Shown here: positions 8,828-17,137 of the stretch, piece after piece
How positions within the stretch are numbered: position 1 is the first letter of the stretch
Layout of the letters: the number at the start of each line of letters is the position of its first letter
Assembly (NCBI RefSeq): GCF_001457025.1
Contig: NZ_KQ758600.1
Location: 496,001-560,000 of the forward strand
Length of the DNA: 64,000 bases
Source: Pseudarthrobacter enclensis
GTDB lineage: Bacteria; Actinomycetota; Actinomycetes; Actinomycetales; Micrococcaceae
Reading direction: 5' to 3'
The notes under the pieces: model-generated
The model's input: the letters and a program-made list of their open reading frames with translations, nothing else
What the model was told of the DNA's origin: nothing
Database searches by the model: none
Translations under genes and position numbers: made by a program

Positions 8828-10681
8828 CTACTTCTTGGCCTTGTCCTTGGAGTCGTCGGTGGTCAGCGCCGCGATGAACGCTTCCTGGGGCACTTCCACG
8901 CGGCCCACCATCTTCATGCGCTTCTTGCCTTCTTTTTGCTTTTCCAGCAGCTTGCGCTTACGCGAGATGTCGCCGCCGTAGCACTTGGCCAGGACATCCT
9001 TGCGGATGGCCCGGATGCTTTCCCGGGCGATGATCCGGGAGCCGATGGCCGCCTGGATGGGTACCTCGAACTGCTGCCGCGGGATGAGCTCGCGCAGCTT
9101 TCCGGTCATCATCACACCGTAGGCGTAGGCCTTGTCCTTGTGCGTGATGGCGCTGAAGGCATCCACCTGCTCGCCCTGGAGCAGGATGTCCACCTTCACG
9201 AGGTCGGATACCTGCTCGCCGTCGGCCTTCCAGTCCAGCGAGGCGTACCCGCGCGTCTTGGACTTAAGGATGTCGAAGAAATCAAAGACGATCTCGGCCA
9301 GCGGAATCCAGTAGCGCAGCTCCACCCGGTCCTCGGACAGGTAGTCCATGCCTTTCATCTGTCCGCGCCGGCCCTGGCAGAGTTCCATGATGGCGCCCAC
9401 GAACTCGTTGGGCGCCAGGATGGTGGCCGCCACCATGGGTTCGCGGACTTCCCGGATCTTCCCGGCGGGGAACTCACTGGGGTTGGTGACGGTCATGACC
9501 GTCTTGTCTTCAAGCGTCACTTCGTACACAACGTTGGGCGCGGTGGAGATCAGGTCCAGGTTGAACTCGCGTTCCAGGCGCTCGCGGACAATCTCCAGGT
9601 GCAGCAGGCCCAGGAACCCCACGCGGAAGCCAAAGCCCAGCGCCGCGGACGTTTCCGGCTCGTAGACCAGCGCCGCGTCATTGAGCTTGAGCTTGTCCAG
9701 CGCGTCGCGAAGCACAGGGTAGTCGGTGCCGTCCAGCGGGTAGAGGCCGGAGAACACCATGGGCTTGGGGTCGGCATAGCCACTGAGGGATTCCGACGCC
9801 GGCTTGGCCAGGTTGGTGACGGTGTCGCCCACCTTGGACTGTCGGACGTCCTTCACGCCGGTGATGAGGTACCCTACTTCGCCGACGCCAAGGCCCTTGG
9901 TGGGGGTCGGCTCCGGGGCGCTGACGCCGATCTCGAGGAGTTCGTGGGATGCCTTGGTTGACATCATCTGGATGCGCTCGCGCGGGTGGAGCATGCCGTC
10001 CACCACCCGGACGTAGGTGACCACGCCGCGGTAGGTGTCATAGACGGAGTCGAAGATCATGGCGCGGGCCGGTGCGTTGGCATCGCCCACGGGCGCCGGC
10101 AGGTCGGTGACGATCTTGTCCAGCAGCGCCTCAACGCCCACGCCGGTCTTGCCGGACACCAGGAGCACGTCCTCCGGGTCTCCGCCGATCAGGTTGGCCA
10201 GCTCCGCCGCGTACTTCTCCGGCTGGGCGGCCGGAAGGTCGATCTTGTTGAGCACCGGGATGATGGTGAGGTCGTTCTCCATCGCCAGGTAAAGGTTGGC
10301 GAGCGTTTGGGCTTCGATGCCCTGTGCGGCGTCCACCAGCAGGACAGCCCCCTCGCAGGCGGCCAGGGACCGGGATACCTCGTAGGTGAAGTCCACGTGG
10401 CCGGGGGTGTCGATCATGTTCAGCGCATAGCTCACGCCGTCAACTTCCCACGGCATGCGGACAGCCTGGGACTTGATGGTGATGCCGCGTTCACGCTCGA
10501 TGTCCATGCGGTCCAGGTACTGGGCCTTCATGTCGCGTGCCTGCACCACGCCGGTGGACTGCAGCATGCGGTCTGCCAGGGTGGACTTACCGTGGTCAAT
10601 GTGCGCGATGATGCAGAAGTTCCGGATAATGGCCGGATCTGTCGCGGCGGGCACCGGGGCGGTGCGGGCCATGGGAGACAC
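8828..10681 (-). CDS. lepA: Elongation factor 4 (LepA)
   Basis: EF4 is a translational GTPase that acts on stalled or assembling ribosomes. The 617-residue protein has the P-loop AHIDHGKST (residues 26-34), switch [10 protein letters not shown], the NKID specificity motif, EF-G-like domains and the LepA-specific C-terminal domain ending in a lysine-rich tail. I use GTG 10681, since AAGGA lies six bases upstream; ATG 10672 is an alternative. It is transcribed with hemW, 36 bases downstream. Confidence 0.97.
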   Translation of the reverse strand: MSPMARTAPVPAATDPAIIRNFCIIAHIDHGKSTLADRMLQSTGVVQARDMKAQYLDRMDIERERGITIKSQAVRMPWEVDGVSYALNMIDTPGHVDFTYEVSRSLAACEGAVLLVDAAQGIEAQTLANLYLAMENDLTIIPVLNKIDLPAAQPEKYAAELANLIGGDPEDVLLVSGKTGVGVEALLDKIVTDLPAPVGDANAPARAMIFDSVYDTYRGVVTYVRVVDGMLHPRERIQMMSTKASHELLEIGVSAPEPTPTKGLGVGEVGYLITGVKDVRQSKVGDTVTNLAKPASESLSGYADPKPMVFSGLYPLDGTDYPVLRDALDKLKLNDAALVYEPETSAALGFGFRVGFLGLLHLEIVRERLEREFNLDLISTAPNVVYEVTLEDKTVMTVTNPSEFPAGKIREVREPMVAATILAPNEFVGAIMELCQGRRGQMKGMDYLSEDRVELRYWIPLAEIVFDFFDILKSKTRGYASLDWKADGEQVSDLVKVDILLQGEQVDAFSAITHKDKAYAYGVMMTGKLRELIPRQQFEVPIQAAIGSRIIARESIRAIRKDVLAKCYGGDISRKRKLLEKQKEGKKRMKMVGRVEVPQEAFIAALTTDDSKDKAKK

Positions 10682-10862
10682 GCAGGGTCCTTACTGTCGG
10701 CATTTTTCCGCGGCCCCCGCAAGGCACAGCGCTGACGCACCGCGGGTCGGCCGCATTTCTTCAACCTCCAGTGTCCCACGTCCGGGCCCCTGCCACTGCA
10801 TTCGCAGCTTTCCGTTGGCGGCAGGACCGCGGCGGGCATGGGGCGGCAGGATGCCGGGACTA

Positions 10863-10868
10863 TAGGGT
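10863..10868 (+). promoter_or_regulatory. Possible leaderless promoter -10 of the PemK/MazF-like gene
   Basis: TAGGGT matches the actinobacterial -10 pattern TANNNT and ends six bases before the ATG, which would place the transcript start at the start codon. No clear -35 is visible and there is no good Shine-Dalgarno site. Confidence 0.4.
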
Positions 10869-10874
10869 GGCGGC

Positions 10875-11396
10875 ATGGCAATCACCTTCCGAACGATGCG
10901 CAACGCCGTGCTGCGGCTGCTCGGGGCCAGTCCCCGCCCGGCCGGCAGCCCTGCAGGTCCCCCACCCGCCGGGGGTGCGGCGGATCTGCACGCGGCCGGC
11001 TACCCCTGGGACTTCACCGGCCGGGCGGTTGTCCGGTACGCGCCCAAGCCTGACGGGCGTCCGGATCCCGGCGAAGTGGTGTGGACGTGGGTCCCATATG
11101 AGGAGGACTACACGCAGGGCAAGGACCGGCCGGTCCTGATTGTGGGCCGGAGCGGCGCCTTCCTGCTGGCACTGATGCTGACCAGCAGGGACCGCGTTCC
11201 TGCCGGCTCCGCTGCCGGGGACTACGTCGATGTGGGTACCGGCGCCTGGGACAGGCAGCGGCGTCCCAGCGAGGCCAGGCTTGACAGGGTCCTCACCATC
11301 CGGCCCGAGGCAATCCGCCGTGAAGGTGCGGTGCTGGGCCGGGCGCGGTTCGCCGCGGTGGCCGACGCCTTGCGGAACAGGCACGGCTGGTCATAG
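10875..11396 (+). CDS. PemK/MazF-like toxin-fold protein without a visible antitoxin
   Basis: The 173-residue protein has an N-terminal variable, Pro-rich part (1-40). A MazF/PemK-like core follows (about 55-165), with the signature GEVVWTWVPYEED, then GKDRPVLIVGR and a TS pair in LMLTSRDR. MazF proteins are mRNA interferases normally paired with an antitoxin. No small antitoxin gene lies on either side (lepA diverges upstream, rpsT follows). It may therefore be an orphan toxin or a non-toxic homologue. Catalytic competence is not certain from the sequence. Such solitary copies next to lepA are probably conserved in relatives. Confidence 0.75.
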   Translation: MAITFRTMRNAVLRLLGASPRPAGSPAGPPPAGGAADLHAAGYPWDFTGRAVVRYAPKPDGRPDPGEVVWTWVPYEEDYTQGKDRPVLIVGRSGAFLLALMLTSRDRVPAGSAAGDYVDVGTGAWDRQRRPSEARLDRVLTIRPEAIRREGAVLGRARFAAVADALRNRHGWS

Positions 11397-11428
11397 CCCG
11401 GAAATGGCCATATCCGCTGCTGACCTGC

Positions 11429-11434
11429 TATTCT
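11429..11434 (+). promoter_or_regulatory. Possible -10 of rpsT
   Basis: TATTCT fits TANNNT and would give a 5' leader of about 120 bases before the GTG of rpsT. No good -35 is seen, so the call is tentative. The rest of the 167-base gap shows no gene. Confidence 0.3.
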
Positions 11435-11563
11435 TTTTAGCTGTGTGTCCGTGCAGGTCGACGGTCACTGATGGTTGGCCGCCATAGGTATCCCCACGCC
11501 GCTCAGTCAAGGCCAGCCTGAAAGCCCTCTAGACCATTTCCGCATTACAAAGAGAGTTCACAC

Positions 11564-11824
11564 GTGGCGAATATCAAGTCCCAGAAGAAGCGCATCCTGA
11601 CCAACGAGAAGGCTCGCCTGCGGAACAACGCAGTCAAGTCCGAGCTGAAGACTGCCATCCGCGCCGTCAACACCGCCGTTGAGTCCGCTGACAAGGAAGC
11701 TGCTACTACTGCGCTCGTTTCTGCCAGCCGCAAGCTGGACAAGGCCGTGAGCAAGGGTGTTCTGCACAAGAACAACGCAGCGAACCGCAAGTCGGCGATC
11801 TCCAAGAAGGTCAACGCCCTCTAA
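11564..11824 (+). CDS. rpsT: 30S ribosomal protein S20
   Basis: S20 is a helical primary binder of 16S rRNA in the 30S subunit. The 86-residue, lysine-rich protein starts [11 protein letters not shown] and has the usual length and three-helix composition. The start is GTG, with AAAGAGAG about ten bases upstream. It is a single-gene unit ended by a strong terminator. Codon use is close to optimal (AAG, CTG, GTC), in line with high expression. Confidence 0.97.
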   Translation: MANIKSQKKRILTNEKARLRNNAVKSELKTAIRAVNTAVESADKEAATTALVSASRKLDKAVSKGVLHKNNAANRKSAISKKVNAL

Positions 11825-11850
11825 GGTTTCCAGTTCCCTGAACTGATGGC

Positions 11851-11887
11851 TGTGGCCGGCACCCTCGGGTGCCGGCCACATCTTTTT
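11851..11887 (+). terminator. Strong intrinsic terminator of rpsT
   Basis: A perfect 14-base inverted repeat (TGTGGCCGGCACCC, 11851-11864, with 11867-11880) folds with a CTCG-type loop and is followed by TCTTTTT. This is the clearest Rho-independent terminator in the window. Confidence 0.95.
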
Positions 11888-11964
11888 AACCGTAGCCGCA
11901 GCAGCCACCGGGTACGCGCCGGATCCCGCTGCCAAGCCCGGGCGCGCGCAGGTGATCCTGTCTG

Positions 11965-12981
11965 CTAGCGGCCCTGGACCGACATGGATATCACGGTGAC
12001 TGCGTGCTCCACCGCGTAGACGGGATCACGTGACAGGCCCTTGACCTGGGCGTCGGCTTCCGCAGTGGCCTGGATGGAGCGGACCAGGCCGTCCGGGGTC
12101 CAGCGCCGGACGTCACGCTGGGCCTGCTCCACCAGCCATGGCTGCATTCCCAGGTCGGCCGCAATCTGGGCCGGAGAACCCGAGGCTCCTGCCACGCGGG
12201 CCACGGTCCTGAGCTTAGCCGCGAGGGCCGCGACCAGGGGAACCGGGTCAGCGCCGGTGGCCAGGGCGTGGCGGAGCGTGGACAGGGCCAGCGGACCGTT
12301 GCCCGCCATGGCGGCATCGGCAACCTTGAAGGCGGTCGCCTCGACACGGCCACTGTAGTACCGGTCGACGGTGTCCGCCGTGACCGTGCCGTCGGAATCG
12401 GCCACCAGCTGGGAACATGCAGCCGCCAGTTCAGAAAGGTTGGCGCCGACGGCGTTCACCAGCGCAAGGACGGCTTCCTGGTCGATCCTCCGGCTTGCGG
12501 CCTTGAACTCGGCGGAGACAAAGGCCATCTTGTCCGCGTCCTTCTTCAGCGGCTGGCAGTCCACCACGGGCCAGCCGCCTTTTTTGATGGCGTCCAGCAG
12601 CTTCTTGCCGCGGGTACCGCCGCCATGGCGCAGCACCAGGACGGCGTCGTCCTCCGGGTGGCCGAGGTAGGCCAAAGCGTCGGCCAGGAAGGCGTCGTTC
12701 ATGGACTCGACGGCCTCAACTTCAATCAGTTTGCTCTCCCCGAACAGGGAAGGGCTGACCTGCATCAGCAGCGTTCCGGCCTCGTAGCCTGCCGCGTTGA
12801 GGCGGCTCACCTCAACGTCCGGAGTCGCTTGCCGGACCTGGGCACGGATGCTGTCCATGGCCCTGATGCCGAGGTACTCCTCGGGGCCCGCCACCAGGAC
12901 GATCGCGGCGGGCGTCACGTTGCGCCAGGCGGCGGGATCCTGCGCCTGCGTGCGGTTTCCGCGCTTTTGCGCAGCAGCCAT
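11965..12981 (-). CDS. holA: DNA polymerase III subunit delta
   Basis: Delta is the clamp-loader subunit that opens the beta clamp. The 338 residues fit the HolA family, with an N-terminal AAA-like domain that lacks a functional P-loop and a C-terminal collar domain (about 215-338). GGAAGGA six bases before ATG 12981 supports this start, even though it lies 67 bases inside the comEC reading frame. comEC-holA adjacency is widespread, and a gene for S20 beside holA is also common. Confidence 0.92.
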   Translation of the reverse strand: MAAAQKRGNRTQAQDPAAWRNVTPAAIVLVAGPEEYLGIRAMDSIRAQVRQATPDVEVSRLNAAGYEAGTLLMQVSPSLFGESKLIEVEAVESMNDAFLADALAYLGHPEDDAVLVLRHGGGTRGKKLLDAIKKGGWPVVDCQPLKKDADKMAFVSAEFKAASRRIDQEAVLALVNAVGANLSELAAACSQLVADSDGTVTADTVDRYYSGRVEATAFKVADAAMAGNGPLALSTLRHALATGADPVPLVAALAAKLRTVARVAGASGSPAQIAADLGMQPWLVEQAQRDVRRWTPDGLVRSIQATAEADAQVKGLSRDPVYAVEHAVTVISMSVQGR

Positions 12982-15152
12982 GGTGGGTTCCTTCCGGAAA
13001 AGTTCGTGGAGGCTTTAAGCCTGTCATGCCGGCGCCGAACGTCAAAGCTGTGGTCAATGCCGTCCCGGCCGGCTGAAGGAGCAGGTTGCCGCCGTGTTGC
13101 GGCGGCCCTGGTTTCCATCAGGAACAGGCTTCTTTCGATCCGGCCGTGGCATGTGAGAACGAATGCGACCGCCTGCGCCGGCCCCGCCACAGCCTTCACC
13201 ACGAAAAGGGTCAGTGCGGAGAGCAGCACCATGGTGGCCATGCCCGGTACGCCCTCAGGCCAGGGCAGCGACGACCCCGGCAGGCCCGCAAAGAACCGCG
13301 CCGTTGCCGCCACGCCGCCGCTGAAGATCCCCGCTGCCCCCATCAGGGCGGTGGCCAGCCATGGCAGGGCGACCAGCAACGGAACCGCCGCCGTTCCAAG
13401 GAGCGTGACGGGTGCCACCAGCGGGGCTGCCACAACATTGGCCACCAATGCGTAGGTGGAGAACTGCGGCTGCAGCAGGATGATGACCGGGCTGCACATC
13501 AGCTGGGCTGAGAGGGGCACGGCGACGGCTGCCGAGATCCACCGCGGCACCGCAGCCGGTGTCCAGTCCATGATGCGCCGCCCCACCGTGATGATGCCCA
13601 GCGTGGCCAGGACTGAGAGCAGGAAACCGAAGCTGCCGCCAAGCGCGGGGTCCAGGAGAAGCAGCCCGATGACTGCCACGCAGAGGAAGCTCAGGCCGCG
13701 GCCGGTCCGCCCTCCGGCTATCGAAGCCACGCCCACGGCACCCATGAGGGCGGCGCGGAGGACGCTGGGGTCCGGCCCCACCAGGACCACAAAGAGCCCC
13801 AGCCCCGACAGCGCCGCAGCGGCGGCGGGAGCGCGGGGGAGCCGCAGGCGGCGGCACAACAGCAGCAGTGCGCCCAGGACGAGGCTGCAGTTGGCGCCGC
13901 TGACGGCCGTGAGATGGGTCATACCCACGACTTTCATCGCGTTTCCCAGGCCGTCGTCCAGGGCGCTGTTATCACCCGTGACCATGCCTGGCAGGAGTCC
14001 GGCTGCATCTCCGGCCAGGAAAGCTGAGCCCTTCACGAATCGTGCCCGAAGGTCGGTTGCTGCGGACTGGAGGGCCGCCGCCCCGGCGTGGCGGTCGGGG
14101 CCGGTCGCGGCGGAGAGTCCGCCGGCTTCGGGTCGGCCTGGCTCCGGCGGACGGAGCTTGCCGGCAGCCCGCACGATTTGCCCTTGGACAAGCTGTTCCC
14201 ACTGCCCTCCCCCTGTCACCACGAGCTGGGCCCTCGTGCGCAGCAGTGCCCCGCCGGTGCTCACCTCACGGGTCCACACCGGCACGGACCAACGCCCGGC
14301 CCCTGCGGCGGGGCCGGCCCCTCCCAAGGGCCGTGGGGTTCCGGCAACCTCCAGGACGGCGACCACCGTCTTCCCGGCCTGGATGGCCTCCGCGAGGGGA
14401 CCTTCGAAGCGCTGGCTTGCCGCTGCCGCGGAATGCGCTGCGGCTGCCACGGCCAGGAGCAGGCCCACAGCAACGGTGGCCGTGAAACGCCTGGCCACCG
14501 GCGCGTGCCGGCGGCGGACGGGCCGGCGGAGGGAACGGTGGCGGAGGCCCCTGCCGCGGAGGGAACTGCGGCGGAGGCCCTTGCCGCGGAAGCGCGCGCC
14601 GCCTGCCAGAGGCCCGCGAAGGCCCGGGAGGAACAACAGGCACGCGGCCACAACCGTCAACGCGAGGCACAACCCCAGGAGCGGAGCGGGCTCTAGCCAC
14701 AGTCCGGCTACCGCCGCGGCCCATACCAGGGCGGCAGGCACGGCGAGCCGGACGTCGGTCCTGCGCAGCGGTCCGGTCCTGACCTCCGCAGGACTGGCCT
14801 GCCCGGGGGAACCGGATGATTGTTGACTGGCTTGTCCGGAACTGCCAACCCGGCTTCTGCCACCCTTCCCTCGCGCCGCCCCGGCGGCCCACGTCCACGC
14901 CCTCCGCGCGGCGCTGCCCCGCACCGCGGGGGCGCCGGCAACGCCGTGGCCCGGCAGCCAGCTCCCGGCGGGCACCCCGTTCCCGGGGGCCCGGCCTGCA
15001 CTGGTCCGGCTGTCCGGCGGCGCGGCGTGAGCGGCGGACGGGGCCGCGTCCGATGGGGCGGACCGCACCGCGGACTCAACGTACCGGTGCCAGGGACTGG
15101 CACGGGGTGGCCGCCGGCGGGGACTCTCCTGGTCCTTGTCCGGTACGTCCAT
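12915..15152 (-). CDS. comEC: ComEC/Rec2 family DNA-uptake channel, no metallo-beta-lactamase domain
   Basis: ComEC forms the membrane channel that carries single-stranded DNA into competent cells. This 745-residue version has a long basic, Pro/Gly-rich N-terminus (1-125), then membrane segments, a DUF4131/OB-like region and the competence domain with about eight helices (about 385-660). The motif HLTAVSGANCSLV is typical. The C-terminal metallo-beta-lactamase domain of classical ComEC is absent; only about 80 further residues follow. It starts one base after the comEA stop and overlaps holA by 67 bases in another frame. Whether the organism is competent is unknown. Confidence 0.88.
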   Translation of the reverse strand: MDVPDKDQESPRRRPPRASPWHRYVESAVRSAPSDAAPSAAHAAPPDSRTSAGRAPGNGVPAGSWLPGHGVAGAPAVRGSAARRAWTWAAGAARGKGGRSRVGSSGQASQQSSGSPGQASPAEVRTGPLRRTDVRLAVPAALVWAAAVAGLWLEPAPLLGLCLALTVVAACLLFLPGLRGPLAGGARFRGKGLRRSSLRGRGLRHRSLRRPVRRRHAPVARRFTATVAVGLLLAVAAAAHSAAAASQRFEGPLAEAIQAGKTVVAVLEVAGTPRPLGGAGPAAGAGRWSVPVWTREVSTGGALLRTRAQLVVTGGGQWEQLVQGQIVRAAGKLRPPEPGRPEAGGLSAATGPDRHAGAAALQSAATDLRARFVKGSAFLAGDAAGLLPGMVTGDNSALDDGLGNAMKVVGMTHLTAVSGANCSLVLGALLLLCRRLRLPRAPAAAAALSGLGLFVVLVGPDPSVLRAALMGAVGVASIAGGRTGRGLSFLCVAVIGLLLLDPALGGSFGFLLSVLATLGIITVGRRIMDWTPAAVPRWISAAVAVPLSAQLMCSPVIILLQPQFSTYALVANVVAAPLVAPVTLLGTAAVPLLVALPWLATALMGAAGIFSGGVAATARFFAGLPGSSLPWPEGVPGMATMVLLSALTLFVVKAVAGPAQAVAFVLTCHGRIERSLFLMETRAAATRRQPAPSAGRDGIDHSFDVRRRHDRLKASTNFSGRNPPWLLRKSAETARRRRIPPPGAT

Positions 15153-15153
15153 G

Positions 15154-16017
15154 TCAGACCGTCACCAGCGGCAGGAGGGATTCGAGCATCTTGGGACCCA
15201 CCCCATCCACCGCGTCAAGGTCCTCGACGGCGGAGAACGGCCCATGTTCGGCCCGCCAGTCAACGATGCGCTGGGCGAGGACCGGGCCAACCTTGGGCAG
15301 GGTGTCCAGTTCTTCGACACCGGCTGTGTTGAGGTTGACTTTGGCCTCCTTGCCCGGCAGGGCCTGCCCGGAAGGCACGGCGGTGCCCGGCCGGGCTGCG
15401 CCGTCTCCGGTACCAGGGGGCTCGCCATGGCGGGGAACGTGGATCTTTTGCCCGTCCGCGGCTTCCTGGGCCAGGTTCAGGGCGTCCAGGTCGGCGTCGT
15501 CAGCCGCGCCGCCGGCCAGCTCAACGGCCTGGTGGACACGGCTGCCCGGCGGAAGTGCCACCACACCGGGAGCCCGAACGGCACCGGACACGTGCACCAC
15601 CATGGTGTTCCCGGATGGAGCGGGCGTCGCTGCGGCGGACCCACTGGGCTGCGCGGGCGGGGAGCCATCCACTTCCGACGGGCCAGTGTCCCTGCTGATG
15701 GTGTCCAACGGCAGGACGTCGGGCCGGCCGGCTGCGGCCTGCCACCAGAAGAGGGCCCCTGCAACGACAGCAAGAACGCCCAACAGCACGGCGGCCCGCA
15801 TCCCAAGCCGCCAGCGGACGGAAGGGCGCGTTCCGCCCGGGCGGCCTGAATCCGGGTGCAGCGGGGAATCGCCGCCGTATTCGAAGGGCTCTCCCCCGCC
15901 TCCGTCCGGCCGGTCGCCGGTCAGCAGGCCGCGGGACGCGTCCCCCAGTGTTGCCTGCAGCCGATCGCGGGCATGGCGGGGCCGCTGGCCTGCTGCTGCA
16001 GCATCCCGGCGTGACAT
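15154..16017 (-). CDS. comEA: Competence DNA receptor ComEA
   Basis: ComEA is a membrane-anchored double-stranded DNA receptor that feeds ComEC. The 287 residues show a cytoplasmic N-terminus, one membrane segment (about 65-85, ending WWQA), a SLBB domain (about 125-185) and a C-terminal pair of helix-hairpin-helix motifs starting VNLNTAGVEELDTLPKVGP. Length and order match actinobacterial ComEA. The gene directly precedes comEC and is 49 bases after degV, so the three may share a transcript. Confidence 0.95.
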   Translation of the reverse strand: MSRRDAAAAGQRPRHARDRLQATLGDASRGLLTGDRPDGGGGEPFEYGGDSPLHPDSGRPGGTRPSVRWRLGMRAAVLLGVLAVVAGALFWWQAAAGRPDVLPLDTISRDTGPSEVDGSPPAQPSGSAAATPAPSGNTMVVHVSGAVRAPGVVALPPGSRVHQAVELAGGAADDADLDALNLAQEAADGQKIHVPRHGEPPGTGDGAARPGTAVPSGQALPGKEAKVNLNTAGVEELDTLPKVGPVLAQRIVDWRAEHGPFSAVEDLDAVDGVGPKMLESLLPLVTV

Positions 16018-16066
16018 TCCTCCACGCTAGGCAGTGTGGGGATCGCGGTAGAAGCCCCGCGCCGGC

Positions 16067-17056
16067 CTATGTGGACAGCCCGCCGGTAGTGCCCGTTTCC
16101 TGGCCGACGATGACTGCCAGGACCCCCAGGCCTGCATGGGCGGCAAGGACTGCCGGCAGGGAGCTGATTTGCGCAGGAGGGCATTCCGGCAATGCAGCGG
16201 CCAGCCGGGTGGCCAGGCGATCGGCTTCCTGCGGGTTGCCGAAATGGTGGATGGCCAGGCGCACGCTTCCGCCCGGACGCTTCCGGGCGTCCTCGGCGAC
16301 GATCTCCTCGAGCCGCGCGACCGCCCTGACGGCCGAGCGGACCTTTTCAAGCGGAACGATCTTGCCGCCGTCGACGGCGAGGATGGGTTTGATGGCCAGC
16401 ATGGTTCCGAGCAGTGACGCTGCGGCCCCGATCCGTCCGCCGCGGCGCAGCTGCTCCAGGCTGGGCACGTAGAAGTAGACCTTCGTCCCTTCGGCCTGCA
16501 GCGCGGCGGCTGTGGCGACGGCGGTCTGCCCGGCTCCCGCGGCAGCGGCTTTGACGGCAGCCTGGACGGCCATGCCTTGGGCCATGCCCACGGTGCGGGA
16601 GTCGATCACCTGCACGGGAATGTCCACGCGCCTGGCAGCCAGGCGGGCAGCGTCCACAGTTCCGGACAGGTCGCCGGAAATATGGACGGAGACCACGGAT
16701 TCGTAGCCATTGCGCTGTGCTGTGCGGTATGCCTGTTCGAACTGCCCCGGAGAGGGGCGCGAGGTCTTGACCTGGGTTCCGGCGGCCAAAGCCAGGGCGA
16801 TGGTCTCCAGGATGTCGTCCTCGCCCTCGCCGTAAATTTCGGCTCCGACCATGACGGGCATGGGGGTGACGGTCAGCAGCCCGTCGCCGGGCAGCGCTTC
16901 AACGTAACGCGCCGGCAGGGCCGCAGCGGAGTCGGTGACGACGGCGGTGCGCAGCTTCTGCGCCTCGCTGCGGCCCGTACCGGGGCGGGGCGCCGGCCGC
17001 AGGGCGGACAGCCGGGCGCGGACCCATGGCCAGGGCGCGGCGTTGGTGTCGGGCAC
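16067..17056 (-). CDS. DegV family fatty-acid-binding protein
   Basis: DegV proteins bind a fatty acid; in Firmicutes the related FakB proteins present it to the kinase FakA. The protein has 329 residues, with about 35 extra N-terminal residues before the DegV domain. The domain starts RTAVVTDSAAALPARYVEA, and the conserved TSRPSPGQFEQAYR and HISGDLSGTVDAARLAA segments follow. No FakA/DhaK-like kinase is in the window. GTG start with GGGAGG upstream. It lies between leuS and comEA, a frequent actinobacterial position. Confidence 0.92.
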   Translation of the reverse strand: MPDTNAAPWPWVRARLSALRPAPRPGTGRSEAQKLRTAVVTDSAAALPARYVEALPGDGLLTVTPMPVMVGAEIYGEGEDDILETIALALAAGTQVKTSRPSPGQFEQAYRTAQRNGYESVVSVHISGDLSGTVDAARLAARRVDIPVQVIDSRTVGMAQGMAVQAAVKAAAAGAGQTAVATAAALQAEGTKVYFYVPSLEQLRRGGRIGAAASLLGTMLAIKPILAVDGGKIVPLEKVRSAVRAVARLEEIVAEDARKRPGGSVRLAIHHFGNPQEADRLATRLAAALPECPPAQISSLPAVLAAHAGLGVLAVIVGQETGTTGGLST

Positions 17057-17137
17057 GTGGCCTCCCGGGGGTCGGTCCTTGACGCAGAAGCCGGCCGCGG
17101 GGAAGTCCCGCGACCGGCTCCTGCTGTTGCTATGCGG

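Noticed and set aside
15521-15806. Several GC-rich plus- and minus-strand ORFs around comEA and comEC
   Set aside because: They overlap well-supported domains in other frames and have no start signals.
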